DNA from: Shinisaurus crocodilurus
Lineage: Eukaryota; Chordata; Lepidosauria; Squamata; Shinisauridae
Direction: 5' to 3'
Assembly (NCBI GenBank): GCA_021292165.1
Contig: CM037879.1
Location: forward strand, 243,909,797-243,973,796
Length of the DNA: 64,000 bases
The translations under genes were made by a program, and so were the position numbers. The notes beneath the pieces were generated by a model. It was not told the origin of the DNA, did not search any database, and was given only the letters and a program-made list of their open reading frames with translations. Positions 1-11,215 of this stretch are shown one piece after another. Position 1 is the first letter of the stretch; every line of letters starts with the position of its first letter.

Positions 1-522
1 AATATAACTTGGTCCCAAGAGGTGGGGGGGTGCACAATGTTTATGTTGTATTTTTTTGTTGTTGTATTCATTATTTTAAATAAAAAAATAATTATTAAAA
101 AAAAATACTTACTACATCGCAGTAGACAGGTTGAGAAATACCAATAACAGAATACAAAGAACAGCACTGAGGGAGAGGAAAGACAAGATTTTATATATAC
201 TGTATATTGCATATATGGAAGTGGCATATTTTAGCAACAAATTCAATCTGAGATGTGAAAAATACAGAAAAGTTAATATATAGATAGATAGGTTACTTGC
301 CTGTACAGAACAATGTGATAAGAACATTGACCACTTTTTACACTTTTATATAAAAATCCATGTTCTAATTTCGAAATATATGAAAATTCTACTTTTAATT
401 TTTTTTATTTTCATCCTGTCATGAAGTATCACTGATCAAAGCCCTTGTAAAAACAAAAAACCAACCCTGTCCTAATAGTAAGCACTTAATAAACAAACAC
501 ACCAAGACCCTTAAGACAGAAG
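1..522. other. AT-rich stretch, no gene seen
   Basis: This is low-complexity A/T-rich DNA with poly-A runs near 77-107 and no convincing reading frame, splice pattern or recognised repeat. A short open frame at 112-327 (minus) has no protein-like features and is probably chance. Confidence 0.5.
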
Positions 523-589
523 GTAGATCTCGGATCTACTGGTAGATCTCTAGATGATTTGAAGTAAATTGGCAAGATTTTCTGACTCC
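523..589 (-). repeat. GATCTACC-rich interspersed repeat, copy 1
   Basis: Read on the minus strand, this segment resembles 51378-51466 and 56665-56752: a 'gtcagaaat' start, then 'gatctaccagtagatc' and 'atctaccttctg'. Three dispersed copies point to an interspersed element, perhaps a decayed hAT-like MITE because the other copies run into 'catccctg'-like ends. The family was not identified. Confidence 0.45.
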
Positions 590-1158
590 CAATTGTTTAA
601 TAATAGCAGCAATCAAATGACCCACCCCTGCTCTGGACACACACAAAAATTATACTGCTCAAATGAAAAAAGCTTGGGATGAGCAGAAGTAGATTTTTAT
701 GTGGAAGGATGTTTTTGCGTGTGTGGAAGGACTGTGAGCGCCGTTCCATTCTAGTATTCGAAACAAATGTCAGGGCTCGGAGTTCAATTCTGGATCTTCA
801 ATTCTGAGATCCAGTTGATGGATCTCAGGGTTCTAGTCAAAAACAAAGTCGATCTGGGAAGCTTGAAGTCTGCCCATCCCTGCCTTAAGAAATAGGGCAG
901 TAGCTAATTGGACAAAACAGCTAATGTAAAGTATGTTGTGCTAGCATAAGGGACCTCCAGTATAATGTCAATAGCATTAAGTAGGCACAACTGGATCCCG
1001 GAAAACCTGTCATGCCAGTTAACACTATTGGTGTTGCACTAGAGGTCCTTTAAGCGAGTGCAATGTCATTTATGTTAGCACTAGTTTCCAATTGGGTATT
1101 GCCCCCAATTATTAATTCCCTCATCCACTCTCGTTCCTCCATTCAGTTAAATGGTTAA

Positions 1159-1602
1159 GGGCGCAATCCTACAGGGATGTCTGTAACCCTCCAAACTCAG
1201 AGGATCGCTGGCATCCTATGCAGGGCAAAAGGAGCGCAGAGGTGAAGGTCGCCTCTGTGCTCCTCCTGCCCTACAAAACAGCTGATTTCATCTGTCTAAC
1301 TGCAGCACCTCGGAGGGGGAGGGAAGGAAGTTGAGGCGCTTCCAGGATATGTCATAACTTGGTGGCACCAGTCGCCTGCCATCCCCATCCCCCAGAATGC
1401 CCATGAAATCCTTTCTCCAAGGTCACTTTTACCTCGGAGAAGCAGGTGGTGTGGTTCTTTCTGTTCCGGCTATGGGAGGGGAGGGAGTTCTGAGCATGGA
1501 TCTCCAGCTCCGACCTCGGAGTGAGTTTCCAACCGCAGAGCTGGGAATCCAAACACTCCCATGGCCCCCTAGTTGCTGTCTAAGGGCCATAGGATTGCTC
1601 TG
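1159..1602. mobile_element. Long PIF/Harbinger-like MITE
   Basis: The ends are inverted: GGGCGCAATCC on the left and GGATTGCTCTG on the right. They are flanked by TAA on both sides (1156-1158 and 1603-1605), the 3-bp TWA target duplication typical of PIF/Harbinger elements. The size (444 bp) matches the copy at 47747-48195, which shares internal text such as 'gtggttctttctgt'. It carries no transposase. It lies about 290 bp upstream of the TATA box at 1892, so it could have altered the promoter region of the gene starting there. Confidence 0.6.
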
Positions 1603-1854
1603 TAAATGGTTCTTGTGAAGAGAAAGCCAGGGCAGGTACACGCACACCCCACTTGCAGCAGCAGCTCAGGTATCCACCTTTAACCTTGTTTACCGGCACT
1701 TGTTTTCCTGCCCTTCAATGAGGCTCACAATGGGACACATCTGCATACCCCCGGGCAGCTTCCCCTCCCCTGGCAGCCAAATGAGCTGTGAAGCATCCCC
1801 CTAGGCACCCAGGGAAACAGGTTATTCCTGACTCGCTTCAACCAATCACGAAGG

Positions 1855-1935
1855 GAGGGGACGCAGGAGGGAGGGGGAGCCAAGAAGAGGGTATAAAGAA
1901 AGGGGCCTGTGGCGGGAAAAGTTGTTGGTCGTGGG
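1855..1935 (+). promoter_or_regulatory. TATA-box core promoter
   Basis: A TATAAA at 1892-1897 is preceded by a purine-rich GA/GC stretch (1856-1890). It is followed 25-35 bp later by the likely start site around 1922-1930, inside GC-rich sequence. The spacing to a downstream ATG (2006) that opens a signal-peptide-like exon ending in a splice donor makes a real promoter plausible. The exact start site cannot be set from sequence alone. Confidence 0.55.
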
Positions 1936-2005
1936 CAGGGCAGCAAGCTGCGTGGAGGTCCAGGGCTTCGGTCCGACCTCAGGATCCAGCCCCGGGGAGC
2001 TCCCA

Positions 2006-2071
2006 ATGAAACTAGCTGAAATCGCCTGGCTGCTGGCATTTGTGGCCTTCGAGGAATCGGGGTCATTCCAG
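2006..2071 (+). CDS. First coding exon, secreted or membrane protein (unidentified)
   Basis: The ATG at 2006 opens 22 codons (begins MKLAEIAWLLAF, ends SGSFQ) and stops exactly at CAG|GTAACC, a good splice donor with the intron starting at 2072 in phase 0. The peptide has a lysine next to the initiator Met, a hydrophobic core (residues 6-15) and a polar end, the layout of a secretory signal peptide. Upstream are a TATA box 114 bp away and a GC-rich leader of about 80 bases. No in-frame ATG precedes it. The Kozak context is weak (C at -3). I do not recognise the gene. The downstream exons would lie beyond a long intron, possibly beyond the window. A chance open frame is the alternative, but promoter, leader, signal peptide and donor in the right order argue against it. 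Confidence 0.55.
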
Positions 2072-3085
2072 GTAACCCTTGTATGTACTGCTGCAATTGC
2101 TCACTCTAAGCTGCTGTAAATTGAAGGCGCATGTGTGCGTACTGTTCCTGCGTATTTTTGCTACGCTCAATTAAACTCTGTTTACCTATAAACAGTGTAG
2201 TAGCCTCCATTCATAAAACTGCTTCTTTCACTGTCCCAGCGTTAAATTTGGTTGAGGTTTCTGCCTAAGTGCCGCGAGTCGTGTATACAGGGCTAACCCA
2301 GCTCTGGTTAACCCCTTGGTGCCCAAACCCACGCAAAGAACCAGCTTTGGTCCTTTCCACAGTTCTCATAATTACCACTATTTTATTCTCTTTATCCTTC
2401 ATTGACTGAATCCAAAGGTTCCTTTCATCCGAGAGAAGTCCTTCCTTCCACTGGACTTCTGGCTCCGATAACCCATCTTGGTTCACAATGATTTTTCTAT
2501 CACCTCCCTTTCTTTTCCTTTCTTTCCCCCATAGGCTAATATATCCTTGCTTTTCTGTTCATCTGTTCCCCAAAATATTAACCATGCTTCAGTTCAGTTT
2601 TCATTGTCCTTCAAAGTTTCCTGTCAATTGATAATAATACCACCTTTTTAATTCATGCTTAGTTCATGTGGCCAAATTATTGTTATTCTTTTGCAACCTT
2701 TGCTATTGTTGTGCATTTTTAAAAGGTACTGTATTGGGCATTTACTAACTGTAAAATCTAGCAAGCTCACAGAGAGTAACATGGAACATATTTACAGGAA
2801 TGACTTCATCCACTGTTGAGATATAATAGTCTCCAGAGTGAAATAACATCCTGGTCTTAAGAATACAAAGAACTATTGAATGTTAGTTTATGACAGGAAA
2901 AAGAGAGGATTACATCTAGAAGGATGTTTAGAGAGCCAAAATCCATCTTCCTTGAAATCTGACAAGAGCAACCTGGAATAAATATTCATGAAATATACTT
3001 TGACAAACATAAAGTATCTATGATTCACACCTCCTTGATCTGATGTGTTTTCAAAGACAAAGAAGATACATTTGCTAGAGCAGCC
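2072..3085 (+). other. Presumed start of intron 1; no other feature seen
   Basis: It begins with the GTAACC donor. The rest is unremarkable AT-rich sequence without a recognised repeat or exon-like frame. If the exon at 2006-2071 is real, the intron runs from here past everything else described on the + strand, unless an unrecognised exon 2 lies in the window. Confidence 0.35.
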
Positions 3086-3202
3086 TTTCCTAATCTGGTA
3101 CCCTCCAGATGTGTTGGGACCGCAATTCCCATAATTCCCAGCCAGCAGTATAGAAATAAAATAAATAAATAAATAAATAAATAAAAATAATAAATATTGT
3201 CT
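3086..3202 (+). repeat. MITE fragment plus (AAAT)n tract
   Basis: The text 'ggtaccctccagatgtgttgg' followed by 'cccagccagca' matches one arm of the hairpin element at 17263-17357, a repeat family widespread in reptile DNA. A simple (AAAT)n tract from about 3157 to 3202 follows. Confidence 0.5.
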
Positions 3203-5239
3203 CAGTTACATGATGCATTTCTCTTTCTTTCAACACCCTCCATCCATTTTCTTGCCAAATATGTTCACCCCCTCATTCTGAAACTACCACATTTTCCAAC
3301 CAAAATGGCTTGAATCCAAATGTTCATAGTGTACACGGAATGAGCTTCTGTTCACAGAATGAGAATTCCAGTTATAGAAGGACCCCTTCCACTTATAGAA
3401 CTCTCCTTCAATGAATAGAAATAAAATTTTGATCCAACCCACTTGGGGTTCTACAATATCCACTATGTACTGTTGAATCAAATTTGAAGTCTCTTTCTTG
3501 TGAATGTTATACTCCCCCAAATGTCATATAAACATGACATGTCTTAATGCTTCTTCAAATTCACTGCTTGAGAGGTTAGCTTAAAGTTATTATCCAATGG
3601 AATCTTATCTTTATGAAGTTCTAATACTGTGTTGAAATATCCTCCAGTTATACATCCAATGTTGTGCAAACAGGCTTCAGCTTGTGCAACAGAGACCTTC
3701 CCTCCCCCCCCCCCATGCATCCCCAAAATCTGCTCCAGAAAATTCTCCAACCCTCCAGACAGATTTGGTGGGCTCTGGGGGGCTGCAATGAGGAGGGGGA
3801 ATCCACTCTCTGGAGGATTTTACACAATTTAAAGTGAGAGTAGCAGCTAATATAAAGCTGACAAAAATGAAATTAATCAATCTTTTCACTTCCATTCTCT
3901 AAATGTTGTTAGTAGAGGCCTTTTAATCATCTTTCTGCTTTACTGAAGTTATTTCTGTAACCATTTCAAGTGTATCTGCCCTTTCTTGCACTTTAACAAA
4001 TTAGTCAAGTTTCACCATTAAATGAGGAAATGTAATGGATGCTCATTAAAACTAGAACTGAAGCAATTAGTGCTCTTAAATCAAAACATCTACACAGGAC
4101 ACCAGAAGCTGGATTTGGTTTGCTGAGGCTAGATCACATTGCTTTTTTTGCAGGTTTCAACCTACAGCTACTGTGAAAAGATAATATCTCCTTCAGCAAA
4201 TGTCAGCCATATCATTTCTGTTTACAGATGAGTAGGTTTCAATCTTAAAATGTTTATTCTCAACCTCCATTACTGCTAAAAGATTTCTTTAACTAGCCTA
4301 GTGGAAAGCAAGATTGCCTGCCATTTGTATTCTATACTGTGTTAAGGGAGAATGCACTGGGAAAGGGAATTACTATATATATGATTGGATTGCACCATTT
4401 AGGAGCCATTCCAGCTGCTTAGGCAGTTTAAGATTGCATACTTCACCACAGGACAAAGTTAATGCCCATGAAGTAAACTGTACCAATGAACCCCTTTGAC
4501 TATAAGGCTGTAATCCTAAACAATCGTAGAAGTAATACTGCTAAGAAATATCTATATATCTAGATGTAATCCAGATCCAGATATAGATATAGATATATAA
4601 ATGGTGGGCTAATCTACAGTCTACGTAGTGCCTGACAGTAGCATAAACTGATGTTGAGTATCCTTGTTCCCTTCTGTCCCAGAAGAGGTTTCTAAGGCCT
4701 AAACACATGTAGCCCACCAATTCCTGAAGGTCCCACTTCAAGGCCCAGAGTCCTTGACAAGTATCAAGAGTTTAGCACCAGGAGACTTAAAGGACCATCT
4801 CTTCCTGCACGATCATGGCCGCTCACTCAGATAATCAGGAGAGGCCCTGCTCTGTGTCCCACCAGTATCAAAGCTTGGGTTGGTGGATTCACAGAAGACC
4901 ATCTCCATTGTGACACCAAGAACCCATTGTCCCAGGAGATCTGGTTGGTCCCCTCCCTGATGATAATTAGACACCAAAGATGATTCTATATTGCTGTGCT
5001 TATTACATGCCTGACTGTAGAGCTGTGCCCTTTCATAATTGTTTTATCATCTGGCTGTTTTTTGGTTGCTTTTTAAAATGTTTGTGGTTATTTGTTCTTA
5101 ACTATGTAAGGTGCACTGGGTGTCTTGTTGTACATTACAGAAAGGGAGAATATAAATAGTTTAAATACATCAATAATAAATAATTGAACTAAAGTAGGAT
5201 CCCTCAATCATCTGGGTATGAACTAATGATCCTGTTTCC
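3203..5239. other. No gene seen; single-copy-looking DNA
   Basis: There are short unconvincing open frames only. Minor points are a run of C at 3703-3713, 'atagatatagatata' repeats at 4576-4596, half of a Harbinger-like MITE end near 4505, and a LINE-tail-like remnant (about 5030-5190) ending in 'aataataaataat'. Confidence 0.4.
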
Positions 5240-5480
5240 AGTTCACTGCACTTTGGGATGTGTCCACTCACAAATCTGTTCTGTCCCATTTCTGCATTAA
5301 TCTCTAATTATATTTTCTGTAAGAAAAATTGCATTTAAACACGTATCTAAACATTTCCTTCTCAAGATACACATTTCTAAACATATTTTCTCTCGAAATA
5401 TGCATTTTGATTCATATTTTTAAAGCCAATACCTGCACTGAAACATTCAGGAAATTTGAAAGATTGGGGTTCCAATCTGC
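5240..5480. repeat. AT-rich 'atgcattt' repeat family, copy 1
   Basis: Repeated blocks of 'acatttctaaacat' and 'aaatatgcatttt' resemble the longer segments at 8430-9200 and 40560-41240. The family is decayed and the superfamily was not identified. Confidence 0.35.
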
Positions 5481-5682
5481 ACATTAGTATTTGGAGGTGT
5501 CAATCAGGTCCGTTTGTATTGGAATTCACAAAGATCATATTCATCAAGCATTCCTAAAATTATCCTCAACTATCTGAAAAGGGCACATGCAGATGACTCT
5601 CTTTTTTTTAACCTCCTTATACTCTTTCACTTGAAATTGCATATACATTGCATTCTATCATTCCTTTATGAATACTTTCTTA

Positions 5683-5721
5683 CGGTGCAATCCTATATGA
5701 AGTGTGTATAGGATTGCAGCC
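5683..5721. mobile_element. Minimal PIF/Harbinger-like MITE
   Basis: The element has a 39-bp body with inverted ends (CGGTGCAATCCTAT and ATAGGATTGCAGCC) flanked by TTA on both sides. It is almost nothing but the two terminal repeats. It is the smallest member of a family with at least seven other copies here. Confidence 0.6.
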
Positions 5722-5725
5722 TTAA

Positions 5726-7555
5726 GCTTGAACAAATGTGCATATAAGATTAGATAGATAGATCTAGATTTATATGCATGCAACGTAGCTAGTGCATTTT
5801 AACTACCCTGTCTCCTCCTCCCCACATCAGCCCCTTCAGATCCCTAAAAATATTACAGAATGTGGGAAGATCCTGCTGAACAGGGTAAGCTGTGCAGTGG
5901 GGTAGAAGGGGGAACCCCAAATATCTGGCTGAAGCACCTTCTGGAGGGCAGCATCTTCAGGGGGATGGAGAGGCTGCCATAGGGAGGAGGGATGGGGAAG
6001 TCCACTTCCAATAGCCCAGTTATGCTTGCCTAAATCTGTATCCAACCAAGAGTGTATTAGTGCATTTAATGTTAAAGCTCTATTTGAATGCAAGGCAAAA
6101 TGACATTTGAGCCAATATCCTCAGCAATAGAAATAAGAGTGACTTGGTTTTGTCAGTTCATCTTTCTGGCAAATACAGGGATATAGTCTCTACCAAGGCA
6201 TTGCCATGAGGTTCTTGCCTCTTTCTCCTTCACACTATTAGCATATTGATTATATCTTCAATAAACAAGCAAACAAACAAAATGCTGTTGAGAAATAGGT
6301 AGCCCTAAGTTATTTGTCATAGGTTTTTCAGAACCACACAGTCACCTCTGCATATCATATTCTCCATCCTGTCCACATGGTTTCTCTGCTTTGGGAGAAT
6401 GATTTTCACTTTCTGTTAAGATAGGACCATTCCAGTTCTTAGTGGCGAAGCACTGCTCCTTACTCGAGAAAAGAGTGATGTGAGCTCAATTCCTTCTTAA
6501 ATTGCAACCTAAAAGGCCCACCCACCAGTTTCACCTTTTTGGGATGGTGTAGTCACAGACTTACAATCTGGATGCCATCCTACTGGAAAATTCAACAGTG
6601 AGAAACTTTTGTCTCATTTTGCTTTTTAAAAAGTGGTTTAGCTCTTCACATTTGAAAAATTAGAAGCACTGCACTTGTCAGGAGGAAAAACAGGAATGCA
6701 AATGTTTGCTAAGGCAACACAACCTGTGGTCACTCATGCAGCATGCTTCAATTTGCCATACAGATTGCTTTTCATTCCTGCCTCTGTTTGAAGAAATTAA
6801 TTTTGTTATTTCTATTCATTCAGCCTCCTAATTATGCATATGAGACAGTGTTCCACACAGAATAACCAAACTGTCATCATTTACTTTAAAAGAAAGCTAT
6901 GATGGAAAATGTCTGGTCTAACCAAGATATTTATGTTGAGTTGTAGATGGTAAGTATAAGGAAACATAATGGTTGAAGGGAAAATATTATGGGAAAATGT
7001 TATAAGCAAAGTATTCAATAAAATAGGCCTTATCCCTTCAATCACTTGTTTGCAAGTAAGGGCTGATGATTTAAATTGCCCCCTGTAGTGCATCTCTCCA
7101 CTTGGAAGCCATTCAAGTGTAGGAAAATGTTGTGATATGTATCACTTTACCAGCTGCGGCACAATTGTTTACACATGGAAGGTACAGTGTGGCTCTGTAA
7201 ACAGGTCTGTAGTGTCTACACAGAATGTCTATTCTCACATGGGAACCTGATCTCTGGGAAAGGAACTATGAGCTAGTCACATGGTTTGTATGTTCTGATG
7301 ACGTGCTAACTTGTTCAGTCAGAAGCCATTTTAAGGGGAAGGTTTTTGCCGACACGGCCCTTTTCACTTTAGGGACCACACGCATAAACCTTTCTCAGGC
7401 CAAGCATCAACACTTGAAAACCTGAGTGGAGGGTCAAATGAAACCTTTCCCCTACTAATGAGGGAAAGGATTAATTCTGGTTATTAAGGATCTATTTTTA
7501 AATTGATGATTCTGTGAGTACAAAGGTGTATGTGTAGATTTAAAAGTAAAGCAGG
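5726..7555. other. No gene seen
   Basis: Non-repetitive AT-rich sequence. A (GATA)-like tract lies near 5746-5766 and a (CAAA)n tract near 6264-6280. No exon-like frame or recognised transposon was found. Confidence 0.4.
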
Positions 7556-7559
7556 TAAT

Positions 7560-7936
7560 AACACCAAGTCGACACATAGGATTTTGGTAGTGAACAAAAT
7601 AAAAATAAGTTTATTTTAATTATCAAAATCTTAGTTACTGAAAATAAACCTGCCTACACCAAACACTTTATAACTAACCTAACGCCCAAACTCCCAACTC
7701 TCCTCACACACTACAAGCACTCTCCCATAACACACTAATTCCACTGCCTTAACTCGACCTAACTCACTGACACAAAACCTAACTAACTCAGACATCACTC
7801 AAACACTCCTTATATACTCCTCCCCCCACCCTTTCTAAGACATCACAAACCACACCCACTCAGTTCAACATTCTAAACACTCTAAACATACTAATGCAGA
7901 CATACACTAGGGAACTGAATTGTGGGGTTACGCCAC
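7560..7936 (-). mobile_element. LTR-like segment (possible solo LTR)
   Basis: On the minus strand it opens with TGTGGCGTAACC (from 7936 leftward), has a TATATAA box at about 7810-7816 and an AATAAA signal at 7610-7615, followed by a short tail. This U3-TATA-polyA order is that of a retroviral-type LTR. No internal gag or pol region lies next to it, so it would be a solo LTR. The left boundary and target duplication could not be fixed. Confidence 0.4.
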
Positions 7937-8429
7937 AGTTTTCTTCTTCTTTTTGTTTTTTTCCCTTTGTTCCTGCAACAATGTAACGTCTTTGCTGAGG
8001 TAGAATGAAGCTCAACTTACTCCACTGGACTTAATGCTTGCTATGCATTTATACTCTGCACATGGACTTTAAGTAGGAAATATATACTCTGTAGAACTTT
8101 ACTTGATAAGTAAATAAACAGGTAGAATTAGAACCTGTGGTGTTCCAGAGTGTTTCCTGACTCCATGGATTAATCTGCAATGGGGAAGCTGGAAGCAAGT
8201 GTCATTACAAGGGCAGGCTGGGCTGGTGAGGCTGGATCTGATGCTGCACGCTGCGCAGGGGGGTGAGATCTGTTAGGGTCTGTGTGTGGAATTCCAGGCA
8301 TCTGTTAGCACACAGATTGGATTATAAATCTCCCAACACAAACAGCTCCGACAGAAAATAATATGAGAAATTCATTTCAGTTCAGTTCTGATCAGGATTT
8401 ACCCAGTTCTCACTCTGCAGTCCAAGCAT
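7937..8429. other. No gene seen
   Basis: Ordinary sequence without recognised repeats, apart from generic T-rich tracts at 7945-7970. Confidence 0.4.
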
Positions 8430-9205
8430 GAACTCGAACACAGGCTGCACTTGGAATGTATACATTTACGAGCTTGCAATATAATTCATGAACCAAAAAA
8501 ATGCATTCAATGGCATGCCTACATTTGACAAATGTGCATGAGAAAAGATATACTTTTGAAAAATGTGCACAAACAAGACTGAATCAATGGGAGAAGAATG
8601 CATACATTTCAAAGATGCACACGATTAATGTAAACATTTGGAAAATGTGTACAAAAATATGTACAGATTCTCATGCAAAAAGAAAAAACAAAGATCACAA
8701 TCTGCTACAAACACAAGATGGAAAGAGTTTGAGTTGGAATTTGGAGAACTTCAACAAATTGAGTTTTGTTTGTACGCACATCCCTATAATGTGATACTGG
8801 ATTACCACCACACAGATCAGATATGGGAAACATAAGTTTTCACATTTTAATGACAGCTTACTAAATTGTGCACTTTTGAACCACTATGTGAACCAGAACT
8901 GAGTTATCTTTTGAAAGTCACAGTTCTCTGAATTTTGTAATGGAGTTCTCCAATAAAATAATGAATATATTAAGGGAAATAACATTCAAAAATGCATTAT
9001 AGTGTGGAACATTGCTAGCAAAAAAGTATATTAGGCAAAATGTATTCAAAACTGCATGAATTGGGTGAAATGTGCACAAGAATGCTTATGAATTTTCATA
9101 TGAATTTAAAAAAAATCCTCAAAGTTTGAGATGAACACAACTTAAGATCGGGAAAATGAGAAACCAAGAGAAACCAAAATTGAAAGATTTGTCCATCCCT
9201 AAGAA
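8430..9205. repeat. AT-rich 'aaatgtgcac' repeat family, copy 2
   Basis: The segment repeats short blocks such as 'aaaatgtgcac' and 'aaatgcattc' several times and ends in 'gatttgtccatccctaag'. The copy at 40560-41240 ends similarly ('gacagattcattcattcct'). The CATCCCT end hints at a hAT-like element with internal subrepeats, but no left terminus or target duplication was found. Confidence 0.4.
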
Positions 9206-9294
9206 CACAATTTTTAGCATTGCACAACATCTGATTGGTTACAGAATCAGGCTTAGCTTCCAATTTCCTGGCTTTGTGGAGCTTGAACTAACAT

Positions 9295-9482
9295 GATTCA
9301 TAGATTCATAGATTCATAGATTATAGAGTTGGAAGGGGCCTACAAGGCCATCGAGTCCAGTCCAACCCCCTGCTCAATGCAGGAAACTAGAGGAGGGGTC
9401 TTCTATCCAAGTAATAACCAGGCCTGACCCTGCTTAGCTTTCCACACTCAGACAAGATGAGCCAGCATGAGCCACAGGCCTG
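9295..9482 (-). mobile_element. SINE with 5S rRNA-like head and CR1-like tail
   Basis: On the minus strand the head carries the 5S rRNA internal-promoter region ('ggaaagctaagcagggtc', 'ggcctggttattacttgga'). The rest resembles a CR1 LINE 3' end ('gcagggggttggactcgat', 'ttccaactctat') and finishes in repeated 'atgaatct' octamers. The 5S homology is to the known eukaryotic gene; the tail match is to CR1-type 3' ends from general knowledge. Sister copies lie at 19665-19799 and 20093-20272. Confidence 0.7.
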
Positions 9483-9513
9483 TAATGAGAGAGCCTTAAC
9501 TCTTAAACTGGCA

Positions 9514-9514
9514 G

Positions 9515-9562
<48 letters not shown>
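9514..9562. repeat. (AAT)n microsatellite
   Basis: About 16 uninterrupted AAT units follow directly after the 5S-headed SINE. Confidence 0.9.
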
Positions 9563-9670
9563 TGCAATAACTTCTGCCATACTTCTCTTTTACATATTAA
9601 AAGTATGGAATCTTACCTAACTCATTGGCTCTATAACTTTTTCCAGTTGGTGGTCAACATAATGGTAGCA

Positions 9671-11190
9671 TCTCATCATCATCATCAGGCGATCACTCGT
9701 GACCGAGTAAGATTGTCTTCCAGGATAAAAGGAGGAAATTCTAAAGGAAGATTGTGTAGACTCTAGCGATGGGTCCGTAAGTGACTGTGGAGGCCAATTC
9801 TAGATCCACACAGCTTCCCACAGTGAGGACACAGGTTACCAGATGGAAGATGGTCCTGTGAAGGATTCGTTTGACGTGCTTTTCGCTTAGCACGTTTCTC
9901 CCTTTCACCTTGCACTCGGGCTTCTTCAAAGTCCATGGAACCTTTGTGAAAGGCCAACCTCCATTTAGATCGTTCATGTGCCAGAGCTTCCCAGTTTTCG
10001 ATGCTTATATTGCATTTTTTTAGATTAGCCTTATGAACATCTTTAAACCTCTTATATTGACCACCGATATTCCGCTTTCCATCCTTGAGTTGGGGATAAA
10101 ATAACTGCTTTGGGAGACGGCAGTCAGGCATTCGAACAACATGACCGGTCCACTGAAGTTGGCGTTGAAGGATCATTTTTTCAACGCTAGTAGTCTTTGC
10201 TTCTTCCAGTACACTGACATTTGTTCGCCTATCTTCCCAAGTAATTTGCAGGATTTTCCGGAGGCAACGTTGATGAAATCTTTCAAGGAGGTGGAAGTGA
10301 CGTTTATAGATAGTCCATGTTTCGCAGGCATACAATAAAGTTGGCAATACAATGGCTTCATAAACCAGTGTTTTGGTCTTCTTACAACTATCCCGATCCT
10401 CAAACACTCTATGTTTCATTCGAGAAAACGCGGCACTTGCGGAGCTCAAACGATGCTGGATTTCACTGTCGATGTTAGCTGTAACAGAAAGATAGCTGCC
10501 AAGATAGAGAAAATGATTGACATTTTCCAGTATTGTCCCGCCAAGCTGGATAGATGGCATCACCAAAGGGTTAGCTTGCACTTGCTGATGAAGCACTTTG
10601 GTTTTTTTGATGTTTTCCGTATGCTTCTGCAAAAGCATTTAGGATAGTTTGGAGATCATCCTCTGAATGTGCGGAGACCACATTATCATCAGCATACTGA
10701 AGTTCCACAACGGAGGTTGTAATTACCTTACTTTTTGCTTTCAGCCTGCTGAGATTAAAAAGCTTTCCATCTGTTCGATATATAATTCCCACACCAGTGG
10801 AAGTTTCCCCTCGACAAGATGTAAAATCATGGTGATGAAAATAGCAAATAATGTTGGGGCGATAACACATCCCTGTTTAACACCTGATCCCACTTTAAAT
10901 GGAGCACCATGAGAGCCGTTGTTGTCCAAAACCGTTGCCGTCATGTTGTCATGGAGAAGTCGCAGGATATTCACAAATTTATTGGGGCATCCAATTTTCG
11001 TAAGGATAGTCCAGAGAGCTGTACGGTCTACAGTATCAAAGGCCTTAGCCAGATCAATAAATGCCATATAAAGGGGTTGATTTTGCTCCCGGCATTTTTC
11101 TTGGAGCTGACGTGCAGTAAAAATCATGTCTACTGTATACAAGTGGCAACAGTTACGTTGATTAGTTTTAACTGCCACAGGGCAAGTCAT
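9671..11190 (-). mobile_element. RTE-like non-LTR retrotransposon, 5'-truncated
   Basis: A minus-strand LINE fragment holds the reverse transcriptase core through the 3' end. The 3' end runs from the zinc-finger codons to 'gatcgcctgatgatgatga', a (TGA)n tail instead of poly-A, at 9671-9692. A second 3' end of the same family is at 55786-56192. The combination of an endonuclease-type LINE reverse transcriptase, a C-terminal C2H2 motif and a microsatellite tail fits RTE/RTEX-like elements; the clade is an inference. Confidence 0.75.
9763..11190 (-). pseudogene. Reverse transcriptase remnant with C-terminal C2H2 finger
   Basis: Three overlapping frames make up one decayed protein: 11190-10741, 10870-10571 and 10638-9763, so at least two frameshifts. 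In order it shows the RT palm motif (AFIDLAKAFDTV), the GVKQGC block (near 10880), the catalytic YADD (second piece) and a thumb region (YLGSYLS). Then come the conserved VLPTLLYACETW and LLERFHQRCLRKIL stretches and a basic tail ending in CPHCGKLCGSRIGLHSH, a C2H2-like finger followed by the stop. The upstream endonuclease and N-terminal RT are missing. The function would have been target-primed reverse transcription; this copy is dead. Confidence 0.8.
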
Positions 11191-11215
11191 AATTTGTGCT
11201 GAAGAAGCTAAAGCA

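Noticed and set aside
771..882. Possible hAT MITE (CAGGGCTCGG ... CATCCCTG)
   Set aside because: The flanking 8-mers (acaaatgt and ccttaaga) do not match, and the ends are only weakly inverted.
9514..9562. Regular spacing suggestive of an array
   Set aside because: It is a plain AAT microsatellite; no CRISPR-like repeats with unique spacers occur anywhere in the window.
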